Assembly (NCBI RefSeq): GCF_030272615.1
Contig: NC_081413.1
Span: 720,147,867 to 720,211,866 of the forward strand
Direction: 5' to 3'
DNA: 64,000 nucleotides
Source of the DNA: Cryptomeria japonica
Taxonomy: Eukaryota > Streptophyta > Pinopsida > Cupressales > Cupressaceae
Below the pieces are notes generated by a model. It searched no databases, was not told the DNA's origin, and worked only from the letters and a program-made list of their open reading frames with translations. Positions within the stretch are counted from its first letter, which is position 1, and the number at the start of each line of letters is the position of its first letter. A program made the position numbers and the translations under genes. This document shows positions 1 to 12,189 of this stretch, one piece after another.

Positions 1-3000
1 CTCAATTCCTAACACAGTACCATCCATAGGAAAAGGGGAAGGCAGGCCCAATGAAACAAACCTTTCTATGCGCTGCTTGATGTCCGGAACTAAAATTTGT
101 AAGGGCTCAAGCGTTGTCGATACCTGCATAATCATTCTATGCTGGTTGATGAAGACATTAGTCTTCCTGATCAATTTTCTGCGATCTGCAATCCTTTTTT
201 CCCTCAACTCTTCATCTCAAGTCGCATAAAACATCTGGATTAAGTCCTGGGCTATGGGGAGCTTAGGACCAATAACAAGCATAGAGTTGTTAATGAGGGC
301 ACCGACCTTGGCACAGAGGGATTGCGCTTCTCTGAGAAATCTCAGCACAGGTTGCAGTGAAGGGTTGTACTGCTTAACTCTTTCCCAATGGGAAACATAT
401 AACTCCACCAAAATCGGAGAAAAGTCTTGAGAAACCTCCACAGGGGGGAGGAATACTTAACAACCGTGAGACTTCCTCATCCTTTGTCGTTACTTCATGT
501 TGCAGCTCCCTGCACTTGTCTTGCTCAATGACCACTTGGCTCTCTAGAGCGAGGATTTTGGCACTTCCATATTGCACAGTTTGTTGGAGATGCGACATAT
601 GATCTCACTCTTGACACAACAAATTTTTCATTTCCAGGAATTTCCTCTCAGCTTGCTCCAGACTACTCTCTTTTCCATGCAACTCTATTTCAAAATTTTC
701 TTTCTCTTCTGAAAGCATGACCTGTGTGTCACTCAGCTGTCGAGCGTACTCTTCTTTTAGGCTGATCTCCTCACGTAGTTGTGCATGCATTTGAGTGGAA
801 TCTATGGAAGATGCCTTTAGTTGTTGAATTTCTTGGTCTCTCTCCTGCAATTATTTCAAAGCCACGTTTATTGTTGCCTCTTGGCCTTTCAACTGAGAAC
901 TTACATTGTTAAGGGTAGATTGCAACTTCCCTTTTTTAGAGTTAGCCTGTGTCAACAATCCCTGCAAGCGGTTGATTTCAACATTCTAGGCTTTATCTTC
1001 TTTTCTCTATTGGGCTAGAGACTCTCAGAGGTTTGCATTTTCTGCTTGCATTTTCTCCAGATGCCACTCTTCTTGATGAAATCTGCAAACACGACCTTCG
1101 AAGTTTCTTCCATCATTTTGATTTTGTCAGATGTCATAGCATTCAGGAGGTTGACCCCGATAGCATGTGAGGTGTAATCGTTGGGCCTCATTTAGACTTC
1201 TGGCTTGTCAACCTTAGGGAACATGGTTGCAAAGAAAAGACTATCCTTCTCCTCGTTGAAATGTGTCTGCAAGTGCGAATAGGCTGGCCTGGCACCATCT
1301 TTTTCCTTTCTTTTACCAATCTTGTTGATACAGGCAGTCTTGGAATAGGTAACCTGGTGCTGATAATCATCCGGGTTGGCAATAGCTTGGCTTGCAAATG
1401 CTACACCAGGAGGGATTGCAAAGGGGAATTAAGAAATAGGGCCACCAAATGAGGTCTAAATAGGGCGTGCAAGCATGGTTGGGGAAAACAATGGGACAAA
1501 GGGAGAAGCTCCTAAAGAAAATGGATCAACGGATGTTGCTCCAACATTTGGGGGAGAAGTGGACTCTCCAAAACCAAGCCTACTTGAGACGATGGTTGCT
1601 TCAGACATCTGCGAGGTTAAAGCTGTAGGAATAAACTCAGGGGCTGGGAAGGAAATAGAGACCTGCAAAAATGCTTCTTGAGTGTCAACCAGTGCCCAGG
1701 CGGGCGCTAAGGTGAGGGCAGTGGGAATCTAGGTATGCATAGAGACAAAATGGGTAGCAGTAGAAGAAACAACTTGAGTAAAGGGAAACGGAAAAGAAGG
1801 GTGTACCTGAACCGTGGAATTCATCGACCACTGAGGAACTAAGGGAACCTTGGGTGCTTGGGAAGACAAACCCTTCTTAGTAGAACACATATATTGCTTC
1901 TTTCTGGAAGGGGAGTCTAGCGCTTGCTTCTCAGCTTGTCTCTTACCCGCTTGGGAAAGGGGTCTTCGAGAAGAATCGACAAGAGGAAGAATAATATGAG
2001 GCTCATTGTCCTTCTCTTCAATACTTATAACCTCTATGTCCTATCGTTGGGCCACCTCAGGGGACGAGTATCCACGTGGGGAGCTATCACCAGTCTCTTC
2101 ATCAGATTTGTTGTATTGGCGCCATTCAAGCTCAAAATGCTCATCCAAAGGAGCATTCCTAATGTTAGCCCTGGGCTGACTCACTTCTTGCCGATATACC
2201 CAAAAATCCTCCCTCTTTTTCCTTGGCCAAGAATCTAATGTCATGGCTTCCAGCATGGTCCGGGGAATGGGTTTTGCGGGGTTGTATTTTTGCATGACAG
2301 AGTAGAAGATCAACCACGGAGGTTGTTTTAGCACGAGAAAATCATTGAGACCTGCATAGAGATTTGAGTCATCCACCTATGGGTTAGTGTGCCCTTCTCA
2401 TGAGCTTCGTGGTTCGTGTTTTATTGCATTATTTCTTCTAGAAAGGCACCCATATGGTTCATAACTCCATATCTCATCAATCACTACTAAGCCAAGTTGC
2501 ACCAACTTAGATGTCAGGACATTTTCTGCAATGTTTCTCCGGACCAGAGTGATGGGGCCGATAGTTGTGTGATCCTCTGAAATCGAAATGTCATGCTTCC
2601 CTGCTCCTATTGCCCTTTCGATTCTCACTAACTATCATGCAATCTCAAGGGCGAGGGTCCTTTCGATGACATAGATAGGTAGGCGGAAGGGATCCTCCAA
2701 GAAACCATGCACTCAAATAAAAGAAAAATCACTACCTAAGAACCAGTCGCAAGGAGGGCGCTCACTGCAAATCCAATTCATTTGAACTTGGGAGAAACGG
2801 GCACATGGTTCATCGGGGATTGAATCAAGGTCTCTAAGGACGAGATCTAGGAAATAATCAAAAAATTGGTAGGCGTCATAGGAAGCCAATAGAATGGATG
2901 TCTAGTCTGACACTGACATCTTGCTCCCTGACTCATCACAGATAGCCAATTGCATGTATTGGCTAAAGAAACACTCATTTTGATACAGAAACAGGTGGAC

Positions 3001-3822
3001 AAGGAGTGAGACGGATTTGAAATGCTGAAATTGATGAAACTCAGTTCGCTGCTTGACCATTTCTCTGGCCATGAGGATAGAGAAGTCAAAATGAAACAAT
3101 CCCTTCTGCTTCCAGCATTTAAACAGGAAGCCCATCATTGCAGCAGTGATCTCTCGGTCATTGTCATGACCACACAACCATGCAAGAGTGGATGAGATAT
3201 CCTTAAGGTCGTCTTGTCTCAAGTCACTATAAGACAAGGGGAGTCTTGGGAGTCCAGTTGATGAACTTCGATTGAGATCATCATGACAGAAAGAGACAAC
3301 ATCTCTCCTACTGTTCCAAAATTCCTCCATGACAGCTTTGAAGAACACCTCCGTCCCTTTGAAAACGGGATAACACATCATGTCCCTTATAGCCTCTGGG
3401 AATATTACCATTCTTAGGAAGGAGATGCTAACTAAACAAGATATGGGATCAAACAGATTGGCACATGTAGCCATGAACTCTGGACAGTGAGCAACCATGG
3501 GAACCATAAATTAAGGGGCACCACTATTCCAAAAATTTGTTGTCGTAGATTGCGGGTTCACTCTGTGATGAATCATTATGCTGCATGCAGCCTCCCTAAG
3601 GTTCTTGGGCTATTTATGTAGCTCAAGCTCAACCACACTCTCAAGAGAGTCTATTACTGCAGATATGTTATGGGTGGCTAACTTAGACCTTGCCTTGGTC
3701 CTCAGATATTCTGGATTGGGCGGAATGATGTGAGAAGAATAAGAGAGTTCACCGAAGACGTCCACCCATAACCTTTCTTGGTTAGAACCAGAGGGAGTTG
3801 TTGTCGCTTCCATTTTTTGCAA
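1..3822 (-). pseudogene. Additional sense-strand ORF of element A (coiled-coil protein), broken
   Basis: Minus-strand reading from a start near 3822 gives one long protein in pieces: 3822-3610, 3507-2902, 2628-2398, 2376-2041, then weaker pieces down to about 217, some 1,200 codons in all. The first third looks globular (for example LWVDVFGELSYSS and FLRMVIFPEAIRDMMCYP). The middle is Pro/Ser/Thr-rich. The last part (about 850-440) is rich in Glu, Gln and Leu in heptad-like order and reads as a coiled coil. It has no recognisable pol, protease or zinc-knuckle motif and I do not recognise the family. It lies downstream of integrase, on the same strand as gag-pol and divergent from the antisense ORF at 4099. 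It could be an element-specific additional ORF or the start of a different, non-autonomous element. Confidence 0.55.
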
Positions 3823-4098
3823 GAGACCCTTTTTGCTTCAACTCTTCAAAAGTTTTCTGGGCGCTTTGGGTTGCAAATGAGCGATAAAATGGATATTTGG
3901 TGATCTTTCTCCTTTAATGCACTACATTCCTAGATCTCCGCAAAAGAAGGCATTTAATGACGAGTGCCCATTTGTACGTATGTCAATTCATTTTCCAGTC
4001 GCAATTAATCTTTGAGGAGGACGAGCGTCGTCATCCATCTTTCCCAAGAGGAAACCTACTTAGTTTGTCGTTAATCAGAGCCACTTGAGGCGATTTGC
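3823..4098. promoter_or_regulatory. Divergent spacer between the two additional ORFs of element A
   Basis: This 276-base stretch separates the start of the minus-strand ORF (3822) from the start of the plus-strand ORF (4099). No primer site, LTR end or clear TATA box is visible, so I call it only a candidate two-way promoter from position. Confidence 0.2.
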
Positions 4099-5119
4099 TT
4101 GTCCGGATGGATCTCCCCCTTAATGAAGAATATCAATGGCCAACAGTGCTCGCACAAGTTAAAACAGTTATGCGGAGATTATGGTTTAAACGCGATGTAC
4201 CACTACATACGCGTGTCATCTGAGGACATCGCCTCTTTCTTCGAGGAACCAGGCAGGACATTTGCCAACACTGAATTTGACTTCACCTACTTGTACGAAT
4301 TGATGAGGAATGACAGATGCGTCAGAAATCGGGAGCCCTGGCCTTTTTCATCAATTGTCACCTGGAGCGAGAATTCATTATAAATATGTCTTTTCAAACA
4401 TTCCTTTACACAGTATCAACTTCAACGATGGAGCTTCTTGAGGAAATAGATACCCCCGTTAGGCTCGTCAATAGTAAGGCTCAAATTGGTTTCCTCGAAA
4501 AATGACGACAAGATGAAAAAATCCCTTGATCATCGCTACCATCAAATGGGTGCTCGGTGAAGACTTCATAGACGACGTGGACAACTACCGTTTAAACACA
4601 TATATCTATTCACATTTCATGGCCTCACTACTAGATTATGGGATGACTGGGCTTCTGACCTTGGAGCTCACCAAAGCACTCTTCTCCCAGGATTATCTGG
4701 GGAGTCTGGAAGATGTCGTGGCATACCACGTCCCTTTCAGAGGCCTACCTCTAGCGTTGGATTTGAGGCATCTCATTACTTATGGTGAGGAGGTAACTTG
4801 GCACCCGCTTGTTGGCAGTCTGAGAACCATGTCGTTGTCCTCTCATCGCTTTCGCGTTGAGCTCATTGCAAAGTTTCTCCTCGAGATTCACCTAATACTT
4901 CCTATTCTGGAGGCAACCGAATGGTACATTGACTTCAAGGATTACATATTCCCACGGGTCCTGACGCCAGACATCCAACCCAACCTGGTTGTTGTGTCCA
5001 TAGCTGAGGAGCTTGGTGACATCTCCAACCATGAGTGGTCAGAGGGAGAGGATGCTGCAGATGATGCTGGAGACTCTGATTTCCAAATGGAGGATGATGA
5101 AGACGAAGAGGATCCTTGA
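4099..5119 (+). pseudogene. Antisense additional ORF of element A with acidic C-terminus
   Basis: The plus-strand frame runs against gag-pol in three overlapping pieces: 4099-4383, 4317-4505 and 4526-5119. The last is a clean 197-codon block containing LTLELTKALFSQDYLGSLED and ending in a strongly acidic tail (MEDDEDEEDP). An ATG at 4108 in another frame opens with MDLPLNEEYQWPTVLAQVK, so an early frameshift is likely and the true start is unsettled. The stop lies about 200 bases from the end of integrase, so the two genes converge. Antisense ORFs downstream of integrase are known in Tat-group elements. Unlike the ORF of element B, I do not see plant-mobile-domain signatures. Function is unknown. 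Confidence 0.55.
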
Positions 5120-5324
5120 GGAAATGGCAACATGTCTTTGAAAACTTCACCTTGCTTCTTTTTGTCAAAAATTAGGCCAAAGGCCTACTGACGAATTGTA
5201 AAAATGCTCATAATATAATGATTTTCTTTTTTTTCACTTAATTATGGCGTATCTTATGATTTTAAATTTGCTTCGGGAATGCATGAGGAAAAAATAAATA
5301 AATAAAGCACACAAGAAAATATAT
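5120..5324. other. Convergent intergenic gap, element A
   Basis: An AT-rich stretch between the ends of the antisense ORF and the integrase. It includes AATAAATAAATAAA near 5294, a possible poly(A) signal for the plus-strand ORF. Confidence 0.35.
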
Positions 5325-6545
5325 TTACATTATGTACACATAAGGAAGAAGAATCCACTCATGAAAAGGCTTGAGATGGAACCCGTTAACTAGGATCCCA
5401 AGGGAAACTCCCTGCATATCTTTGAGGTCAAAGGCATTGAAACTTTTGCAATTTATAATGTGAAAGGGTCCCTCCCAAAAACCATCAAGTTTGGCATGAT
5501 GACCTAGTTTGGTTTCCCTCTCATTGTACTTCAAAATGAGGTCACCTTGTTTGAAACCTGGGTCAGAACTTTTCTTCTTATCAAACCACCTTTTGACTGT
5601 TTGTTGATGGTTTTGAAGGGATGAAAATATCGCTTCCCTTTATTCGTCTAGTTCCATAATTTCTGCCAGTTTTACTTCCATGGGACCATTTTCGGCCACC
5701 TTGATTGATTTGAGCAATTATAAGGCGGGGATCTCCAAAGACACATGGAACAATGCGTCTTTGTTGTAGACCAACTTATATGGGGAATTTTTAAGGACTT
5801 GTTTCGGTGTTATCCAGTCTGCCCATAATGCACTCTTTAAGTGGTGATGCCACTCTCTTTTATGCTCAGAGCTCATCATCTTGATCATCCTTATGAGATT
5901 CTTGTTACTAGACCATTCCCTTAAGGGTAATAGTTAGAGGAGGTCTTCAGGTAGATTCCTCTGTCAAGAGCGAACTGGGTGACCCGGGAGCCTATGAATG
6001 CTCGCACATTATCCAAGATTATAGTCTTAGGTAGGCCATATCAGCACACCAAGTCTTCTAGAAGCGTTAATATTTCAACTTATGATGAATTTCTTAGGGG
6101 GACAGCCTCAGACCATCGGGTGAAGTAGTCAGTCGCAATCAAGATCCACTTGTGTCTGGCTGAACTCGGGGGGTTGATCATCTCGATGAAATCAAGGCCC
6201 CACCGAGCGAAGGGCTCTTCTACCATTATAGGCCTGAGTGGCATGGTCGCTTTTATAGTCCTACCGATGTAGTACTAACATTCTTTGCACTCTCTTACCA
6301 GAGTGTGCACATTTTTAAACATGGAGGGCCAAAAATACCCAGCGTGAGTGATTTTAATGATGGTGGTCTACGCTGAATAGTGGCCTTTAGATAGACCATG
6401 ATGGAACTCATTTAGAATCCTAGTGGCTTGGTCTTGGTCCACGCAGTGGAGCAAAACTCTATTAAAATTTCTTTTAAACAGCACCCCCTTGACCAGACAG
6501 AAACCACTGTTCTGCACCTTGTAGAATCTCCTCTTTTCAGGAGGA
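5325..6545 (-). pseudogene. Integrase of element A (degraded)
   Basis: The minus frame holds an HHCC-type N-terminus (HHGLSKGHYSA, then CKECQ), the core with WGLDFIEMINPP and ATDYFTRWSEAVPL, the second Asp in ILDNVRAFIG, and a C-terminal GPFHI...VNGFHLKPF block ending at 5325. This protein would insert element cDNA into chromosomes. Around 5905-5915 a small loss shifts the frame and removes the segment that should carry the catalytic Glu: the frame reads YYP, a stop, GNGL, then continues as SNKNLIRMIKMM one frame over. Several stops fit C-to-T change of Gln codons. No chromodomain is visible, as expected for the Tat group. Confidence 0.85.
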
Positions 6546-8197
6546 AGACCTTCTGGAAAAACACCAGTCCTCATAAAATGCTTCCGAGCTTCCAGCCAAC
6601 ATGCCTCAGATGAATTGGAGGTAAACATTACAACTTCCTCTTTATCAACCTCAGCTTCTCGGGATTCAAACTCCTGGGCTATATACTTGCGCAAACCTTT
6701 GCCGCGGATTACCTTCGTGGGCCTGACATCAATGTCATACTCTATGATTTTGGTAATCCAGTTCGCCCTTTTCTCCGTAATGTTGCCTTCCATTATATAC
6801 TCCTTGACTGAGGGGTGAGCGACATACACGGTAGTTTTATTACAAGCAATAAAATGTCTAAACTTTTTAAGTCCTTTGATAATGGCTAAGGCTTTCTTTT
6901 CTACAAAATTGTACTTGGCCTCATATTCCTTTAGAGTTTTTGAATGGAAAGTTATGGGGTGCTCACCTTTTTTATCTACATCCTTTTGGGTGAGAACCAC
7001 AACAATGTTGAAATCACTAGAGAAAACATACATTATAAAGTCTTTCGACATATTTGGGTTGGAGAGCACGGGAGATGAAGAAATGGCATCTTTGATCTTC
7101 TCAAAAGCCTCTTTAGCTTTGGGAGTCCACTTAAAATGTGTTTCTTTTTTAAGCATTAACGTGATGGGCCTTACCATCCCAACAAAGTCTGAGATAAAGA
7201 GGCTAACAAAGTTAACCTTGCCCAGGAAAGACTGAATGCCTTTTTTATTGATGGGAAGAGGAAGCTCCTTTATCGCTTTCAATCGATCAAGGTCGATGGA
7301 GACTCCGTCTTTTGACACTACATGCCCCAACAATTTCCCTTGTGGAACCCTAAAGATGCATTTCTTCGGGTTTAATGAGATGTTGAATTCTAAGCACTTC
7401 TAGAAAACCAGTTCAAGGTGATCAAAGTGATCCTCTTTGTGTTTTGAAAACACAATCAAGTCATCCAAATATATGAGGATGATTTGATTAATGAGCTCCC
7501 TGAAAGCCAAATCCATTGCTCTCTAAAAGGTGGCACCGACGTTTGACAACCAAAAAGGCATCTTTCGGTAAGCAAATGTCCCCCATTTGGTGGTGAAGGT
7601 TGTCTTATGTTGATACTCCGGCTTTACCAACACTTGGTTGTAGCCTGAGAAACCATCCAACATCGAGAACATCTCTAACCCTACCACTATGCTTAACAAC
7701 TATTCCATTGGTGGCAACGAATAATGGTCCTTTAGAGATGCTTGGTTTAGATCTTGAAAGTCTACACAAAGCCGGATATCTCCATTTTTCTTCCTGACTG
7801 GTACCAAATTAGACACCTAGGTATTGTGCTTGATGGGATAGACGATTTTGGATTCTATTAGCTTTCTCAATTCCTGTGCCATGAGGGACTCGATCTTGGG
7901 ATTGATAGGTCTCTGCTTTTGTCGGATCGACTTGGCACCATTGTCAAGCTCAATAGTGTGTTGAATGATGCTAGAATTGTAGCCTTTCAAATCTTCATAA
8001 GACCATGCTAGCACACCCATATATTCATCACAGTATCGGGCTAATCTCCCTCTGTCTTCTGGGGGAACCTCCATCCTAACCTTGAGTATTCTCCCATTTC
8101 CTAATGACATCTTAGCATAGTCACCCTTATCAGTCGTGAGCTTTCGTTTGTCATTCTTAGCATCATCATGATCGAATAAATTTTCTAGAGTGATCAA
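6546..8197 (-). pseudogene. Reverse transcriptase and gypsy RNase H of element A
   Basis: RT is recognised from LVPVRKKNGDIRLCVDFQDL, DGFSGYNQV, the active site IYLDDLIVFS near 7460, and LNPKKCIF...LLGHVVSKDG. The RNase H and connection continue with EYEAKYNFVEKKALAIIKGL and EKRANWITKIIEYDID, down to about 6650. Stops interrupt it at about 7815, 7400 and elsewhere. The enzyme would copy element RNA into DNA and remove the RNA strand. The frame upstream of RT (ATGs near 8197) shows the usual pre-RT segment ending in QRPINPKIESLMAQELRKLI. Confidence 0.9.
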
Positions 8198-8430
8198 TCC
8201 ATTCAGGAGCTTATTAGATTTCAGTTGAATGATCTGATCCTCGTATGCTTGCTTTACTTTAGGCTACAATTGGTCAGCAAATTCTCCAAAATTTTGGATG
8301 AACAAAGCGATTTGCTCATCGCTTTCAAAAACTTGCCAGTGGGTATCATTATCAGGAATAGTTGGTTGAACAATAGCACTGATCGCTTGGGGAGTGACAA
8401 GCAAGTCCACAACGGGGTTGAATTATGATC

Positions 8431-8800
8431 CAATAGTGGCCATCTGATCAACGGATGCATTTGTCTTTTGAGGAATCCTTTGGATGTTGAAAGCATTAAA
8501 TATTTCGATTAGATACCACATTTTATGGTGGTAGGACCTCATACAAACATGTTTGGCATTGGATATCCCTCAAACTTGATGTACTATCAGTTCAAAGTCA
8601 CCCAAAACTTCCAACTGCTTTATACCCAACCTTTCTGCCAAGCTCAAGCCTTGAATCAACCCTTCATATTTTGCTTCATTATTGGAACAAGCAAACTTCA
8701 AGCAAAAAGACATCAGAATCTATTCACTCGAAGGTGAAGTAAGGCAAATCCCAGTGCCTGAGCCTACTTTGCATCTTGCACCATCAAAGTGCAAGGTCCA
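8431..8800 (-). pseudogene. Second RNase H domain of element A, placed before RT
   Basis: Minus-strand reading from 8800 gives WTLHFDGARCK, then CSNNEAKYEGLIQGLSLAE, LEVLGDFELIVHQ and NASVDQMA. This is an RNase H fold with the expected Asp-Glu-Asp-Asp order, interrupted by two stops. It resembles the archaeal-type RNase H that Tat elements carry in addition to the gypsy one. Here it sits between protease and RT, whereas in element B the equivalent domain follows the gypsy RNase H. Confidence 0.75.
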
Positions 8801-8996
8801 GAGTGCAGAGGACAAATCTTCTTGGGTTAAGGGGTCTTTAACTAGTTTTGGATAGCCTGACCTTCGTAAAAAATGCAGTAGGTACCAAGACCTGTGGCAT
8901 GATAATTGGAATATGGATCAGAATCAATGAATTCCTCGAGAAAAACCTCCTGTTCTGGTGGAATATCTCCAATCATCTCTTCATCTTCAATGAATT

Positions 8997-9638
8997 CTAT
9001 GATCCTTCTCTCTCTGTTAGAGATGGAGGTGTGAGTGGGCTCAAAAATAGCATGGCCTGATCTGCTACATGTTTGGTATGAAGGGATTTTGAAAGAATTT
9101 TGAGTTTGGCACCCCACTGAGTATGAAGGATAAGGTGAGACCAGTCTAAAGACAAGTAACCTCCTATCTTGGCAATGAAGTCCCTAGAGAGGCAGAGGCC
9201 AAAAATGGGGGGAATGTCGATAATTACCACTTATTGAGACACCGTGATGCTAGGACATGCGAACAATGTTAGCAGAAGATTCTTGATAAGACCCACGGTC
9301 TGAACCTTATTCCTGTCTAGCTGCATAACTCCTCGATTCAAAGGTTCATACTTGATATTCAACACCTGAGCAATTTCCTTAGGCATGACGGTAGTGTTGG
9401 CACCAGAGTCTCTCATAGAGTTATGTAAAAGTTTATCCCCTACTACGAGGGTCAAATAGAAAGGATTGGGCTTAGCCTTACCCTCTACTTGAGATTTCAG
9501 AGATACGGCCTCATTCATCAACATCGTAGGTGAGTGCGATTTATTTGTGGGAGGCTGAAATCTTTCTTTGCTGACCTGCGGAAAAGTAGTAGCATTCCCA
9601 CTAGGAGGTTTACCCACCTCCAATAAAGCTTCTTTCAA
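8997..9638 (-). pseudogene. Aspartic protease of element A
   Basis: The frame contains the active-site segment RDSGANTTVMPKEIAQVL. After one in-frame TAA near 9231 it continues as IDIPPIFGLCLSRDFIAKIG, which matches the C-terminal part of plant gypsy proteases. It would cut the gag-pol polyprotein. An acidic linker (8842-9117, with EDEEMIGDIPPEQEVFLEEF) connects it to the RNase H domain. Confidence 0.8.
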
Positions 9639-10022
9639 ATGATTCCTTTGCTCCTAGATAATGAGGAGATCCCATAAAGAGAGGTTGGTTGGGGCTTTCC
9701 TCAACTGCTCCACCATGTCTAATACTGACGACACCAATGCCCTTGTCTCTCTTGGCTTATAGGGAATAAATTCTTTCCTTGGATAAGTAACAATGACTGT
9801 ATATTGTTCAAGAACTTTATCCGCAGAGAACCTCCCTTACGTGCCTACATTATCTCTTGTGAAGCACCTCTTCGATCGGAGGTTGTAATCTGATTGCACT
9901 TGAGGAGCCCCTGAGCTTGATGAGGCTGCACCATTAGTCATCACAACATCTTCTTCCATCCAAGAGAATAGTGCATGGTTTGGGGCTATTTCTATTTCCT
10001 GCTCCATTGACATGCCTTGCAT

Positions 10023-10742
10023 CTATGCAACAAAAGACACATTATCCATGCCACGGGTTGTGTAAGCTGAATCATCTGACGTCATGCCTTGGCTACGTTG
10101 ATCTGCAACCTTTTGTTGTAAATCGTCTCTTGGACAATTCCTTGGGGCATGTGCATTGTTACACGAAAAACACCAAGAATTGGTATCATCCGCTAGATTA
10201 TTTTGTCCCACTGTCAACTCTTTACCAGTGTTAGGGTAGACAGTTTGTAAAGGATTGGGTATGGGAACTATCTATCCATTTGGTTGATTTGGGGAAGCCT
10301 GACTATTTGCATATTAGTTTTGTTGATAAGCGGGCCTATTCCCTTGATAATTTTGTTGGAAAGGGGGTCTAGCTGGTGGGATTTGGGACCTTTTTAGATT
10401 GACTATTTCATTCGAGAAAGATCTCAATAAATTTTTCATATCACTGACCTTTGTAGCCAAGGATGAGGGAGGAGGCAGACTTGCTTGTTGGGAGCCAGGA
10501 TACGCATACATGGATTGGGGAGTGGACTAGCTAGGAGCGGCTAGTTCCAGGACTGTCTAGCCATTTGGCTGATTTGATAGCTCTAGAAAGATAAGCATGA
10601 GCGGTCGTGGCGATAGCTTCCCAACATCGATCAGGTTATTTTCAGTGGAGACTGCCAAGTCAAACGCTTAGTATTGTCTCCTAGAGATTGAATCATCACC
10701 AATATGTCGGAGTTGAAGGCCTTCAGATAGAAAACAAATGCC
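10023..10742 (-). pseudogene. Gag, C-terminal half with zinc knuckle (element A)
   Basis: This continues gag after the element D insertion. The frame reads MAFVFYLKAFNSDILVMIQS immediately inside the target duplication, followed by a Gln/Pro-rich stretch (10314-10511) and a knuckle CFSCNNAHAPRNC near 10170-10130. The knuckle spacing is C-x2-C-x3-H-x4-C, one residue short of the usual form. Stops are present. It would bind element RNA in the particle. Confidence 0.75.
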
Positions 10743-10747
10743 ATGTT
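10743..10747. repeat. Target-site duplication, left copy (element D)
   Basis: ATGTT directly precedes the LTR of element D and is repeated exactly at 18377-18381. Confidence 0.95.
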
Positions 10748-11907
10748 TGATGAATACTAAGAGGGGGGGTGAATTAGTATACCAAAAAATACTGAACTCA
10801 AACCCTTAAATAGTTTAGCAGTTAACCGGTACAACAGATTTACTAACAAACCAGTTAAGATAAATGCAAACCAAACATCAAATAAAGAATTCACCCACAA
10901 GAGCACAATCACCATAACACAATGATGTTTTGATGTGGAAACCCAAATGGGAAAAACCACGGTGAGCAAAAACTCACAAGTAACTATCTGCAGAATAGAA
11001 ACCAGACTGGTTAAGGTCATACAATGTTATTCACCAAAACAGATCCTGTTAGGAATCTAGATCTTTGTTAGGAGATGAGTCTTGTTAAAGACTACCTTGT
11101 GAGAGGATTTCAGATTCACAGTTGTGAACCACCTTGTTAGAGGATTTACAAAGACTTTGCTAAGCCTACCCGATTAAGGGTTTCAGACTTGTTGAAGATA
11201 TGAGTAATCAACAAGTAGAGTGACCTAGTTACTAGCACAAAATGCTTGGTTAGATCCTTGACAACTCACTATTAATGCATTTCAACATTACTTCAGTCTT
11301 CAATATCTCCACACTCTAACTCTTCATATAGACCTTTCTCTTCTATGATCGCACATACAAAAACCCTCAACAACAACTCTTACATCACACACGCAAACCC
11401 TAGACATCATGTCCTTATAAAGGAATCTGATTTCATGTCAGTCCAATAGGATTTGACTACAAGTTCCTAGGTTCAGTGCATCTAGACACATTTGGTAACA
11501 TGACACAAAATCACCGCCAAAGTGTTGGTGGAAGATAACTCATCACAAAAATAGCGGTTGGTAACTCATCACAGAGTAATACCGGTTCATACAATTTACC
11601 GATTATCGGTTGTCAAAATGAAGACTGGTAAATCAAAGTGTTAACTATCGCTTTGTTCCTTCATACCGCTTGAGATCCTCAAACCACTTGGGGTTGTCCT
11701 ACCGCTTTGGTCTTCATACCGCTTGGGTCTTCATACAATCTAAGACCGGTAATCATCTTTTGCAAAACACTGATAGTCTAAAGATTATAATACATAATAC
11801 CGATTGGAACAATTACCGATTGAGCATAACTCATACATCAAGAAAGTGTACACAAAGCAAGTGTGTGTCCATAAATGACAATCATAACAACATAAAAAAT
11901 GCCAACA
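10748..11907 (-). repeat. 3' LTR of element D
   Basis: Begins TGATGAATACTAAGAGGGG on the plus strand and ends GCCAACA. It pairs with 17204-18376. The half near 11570-11760 is dense in short ACCGGTT and ACCGCTT words. Confidence 0.95.
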
Positions 11908-11921
11908 ATCTCCCCCTTTGG
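11908..11921 (-). promoter_or_regulatory. Polypurine tract of element D
   Basis: On the minus strand it reads CCAAAGGGGGAGAT directly before the LTR start TGTTGGCA. It would prime plus-strand DNA synthesis. The same tract precedes the 3' LTR of element C. Confidence 0.85.
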
Positions 11922-12189
11922 CATTGGTGGCAACACTTGGGAAAATTTTGACATCTAATTGTTTTACAACAAAAATTGTCATAATCAAAATTACTCCCCC
12001 TAAGCATATACACTATCCCTTTTGTAGAAATGACAATGTATACTACTTCCTTAAAAAGTAACATGAAAGTATACATAACATTCACCAAAATTTTAAGTAC
12101 TACTCCCCCTTTGCCAACAATGACAAAGCACTACAGAATAACCTGTTTCTCATTATCATTAAGAAAGTAAATGTTTATGACAGTAAGGA

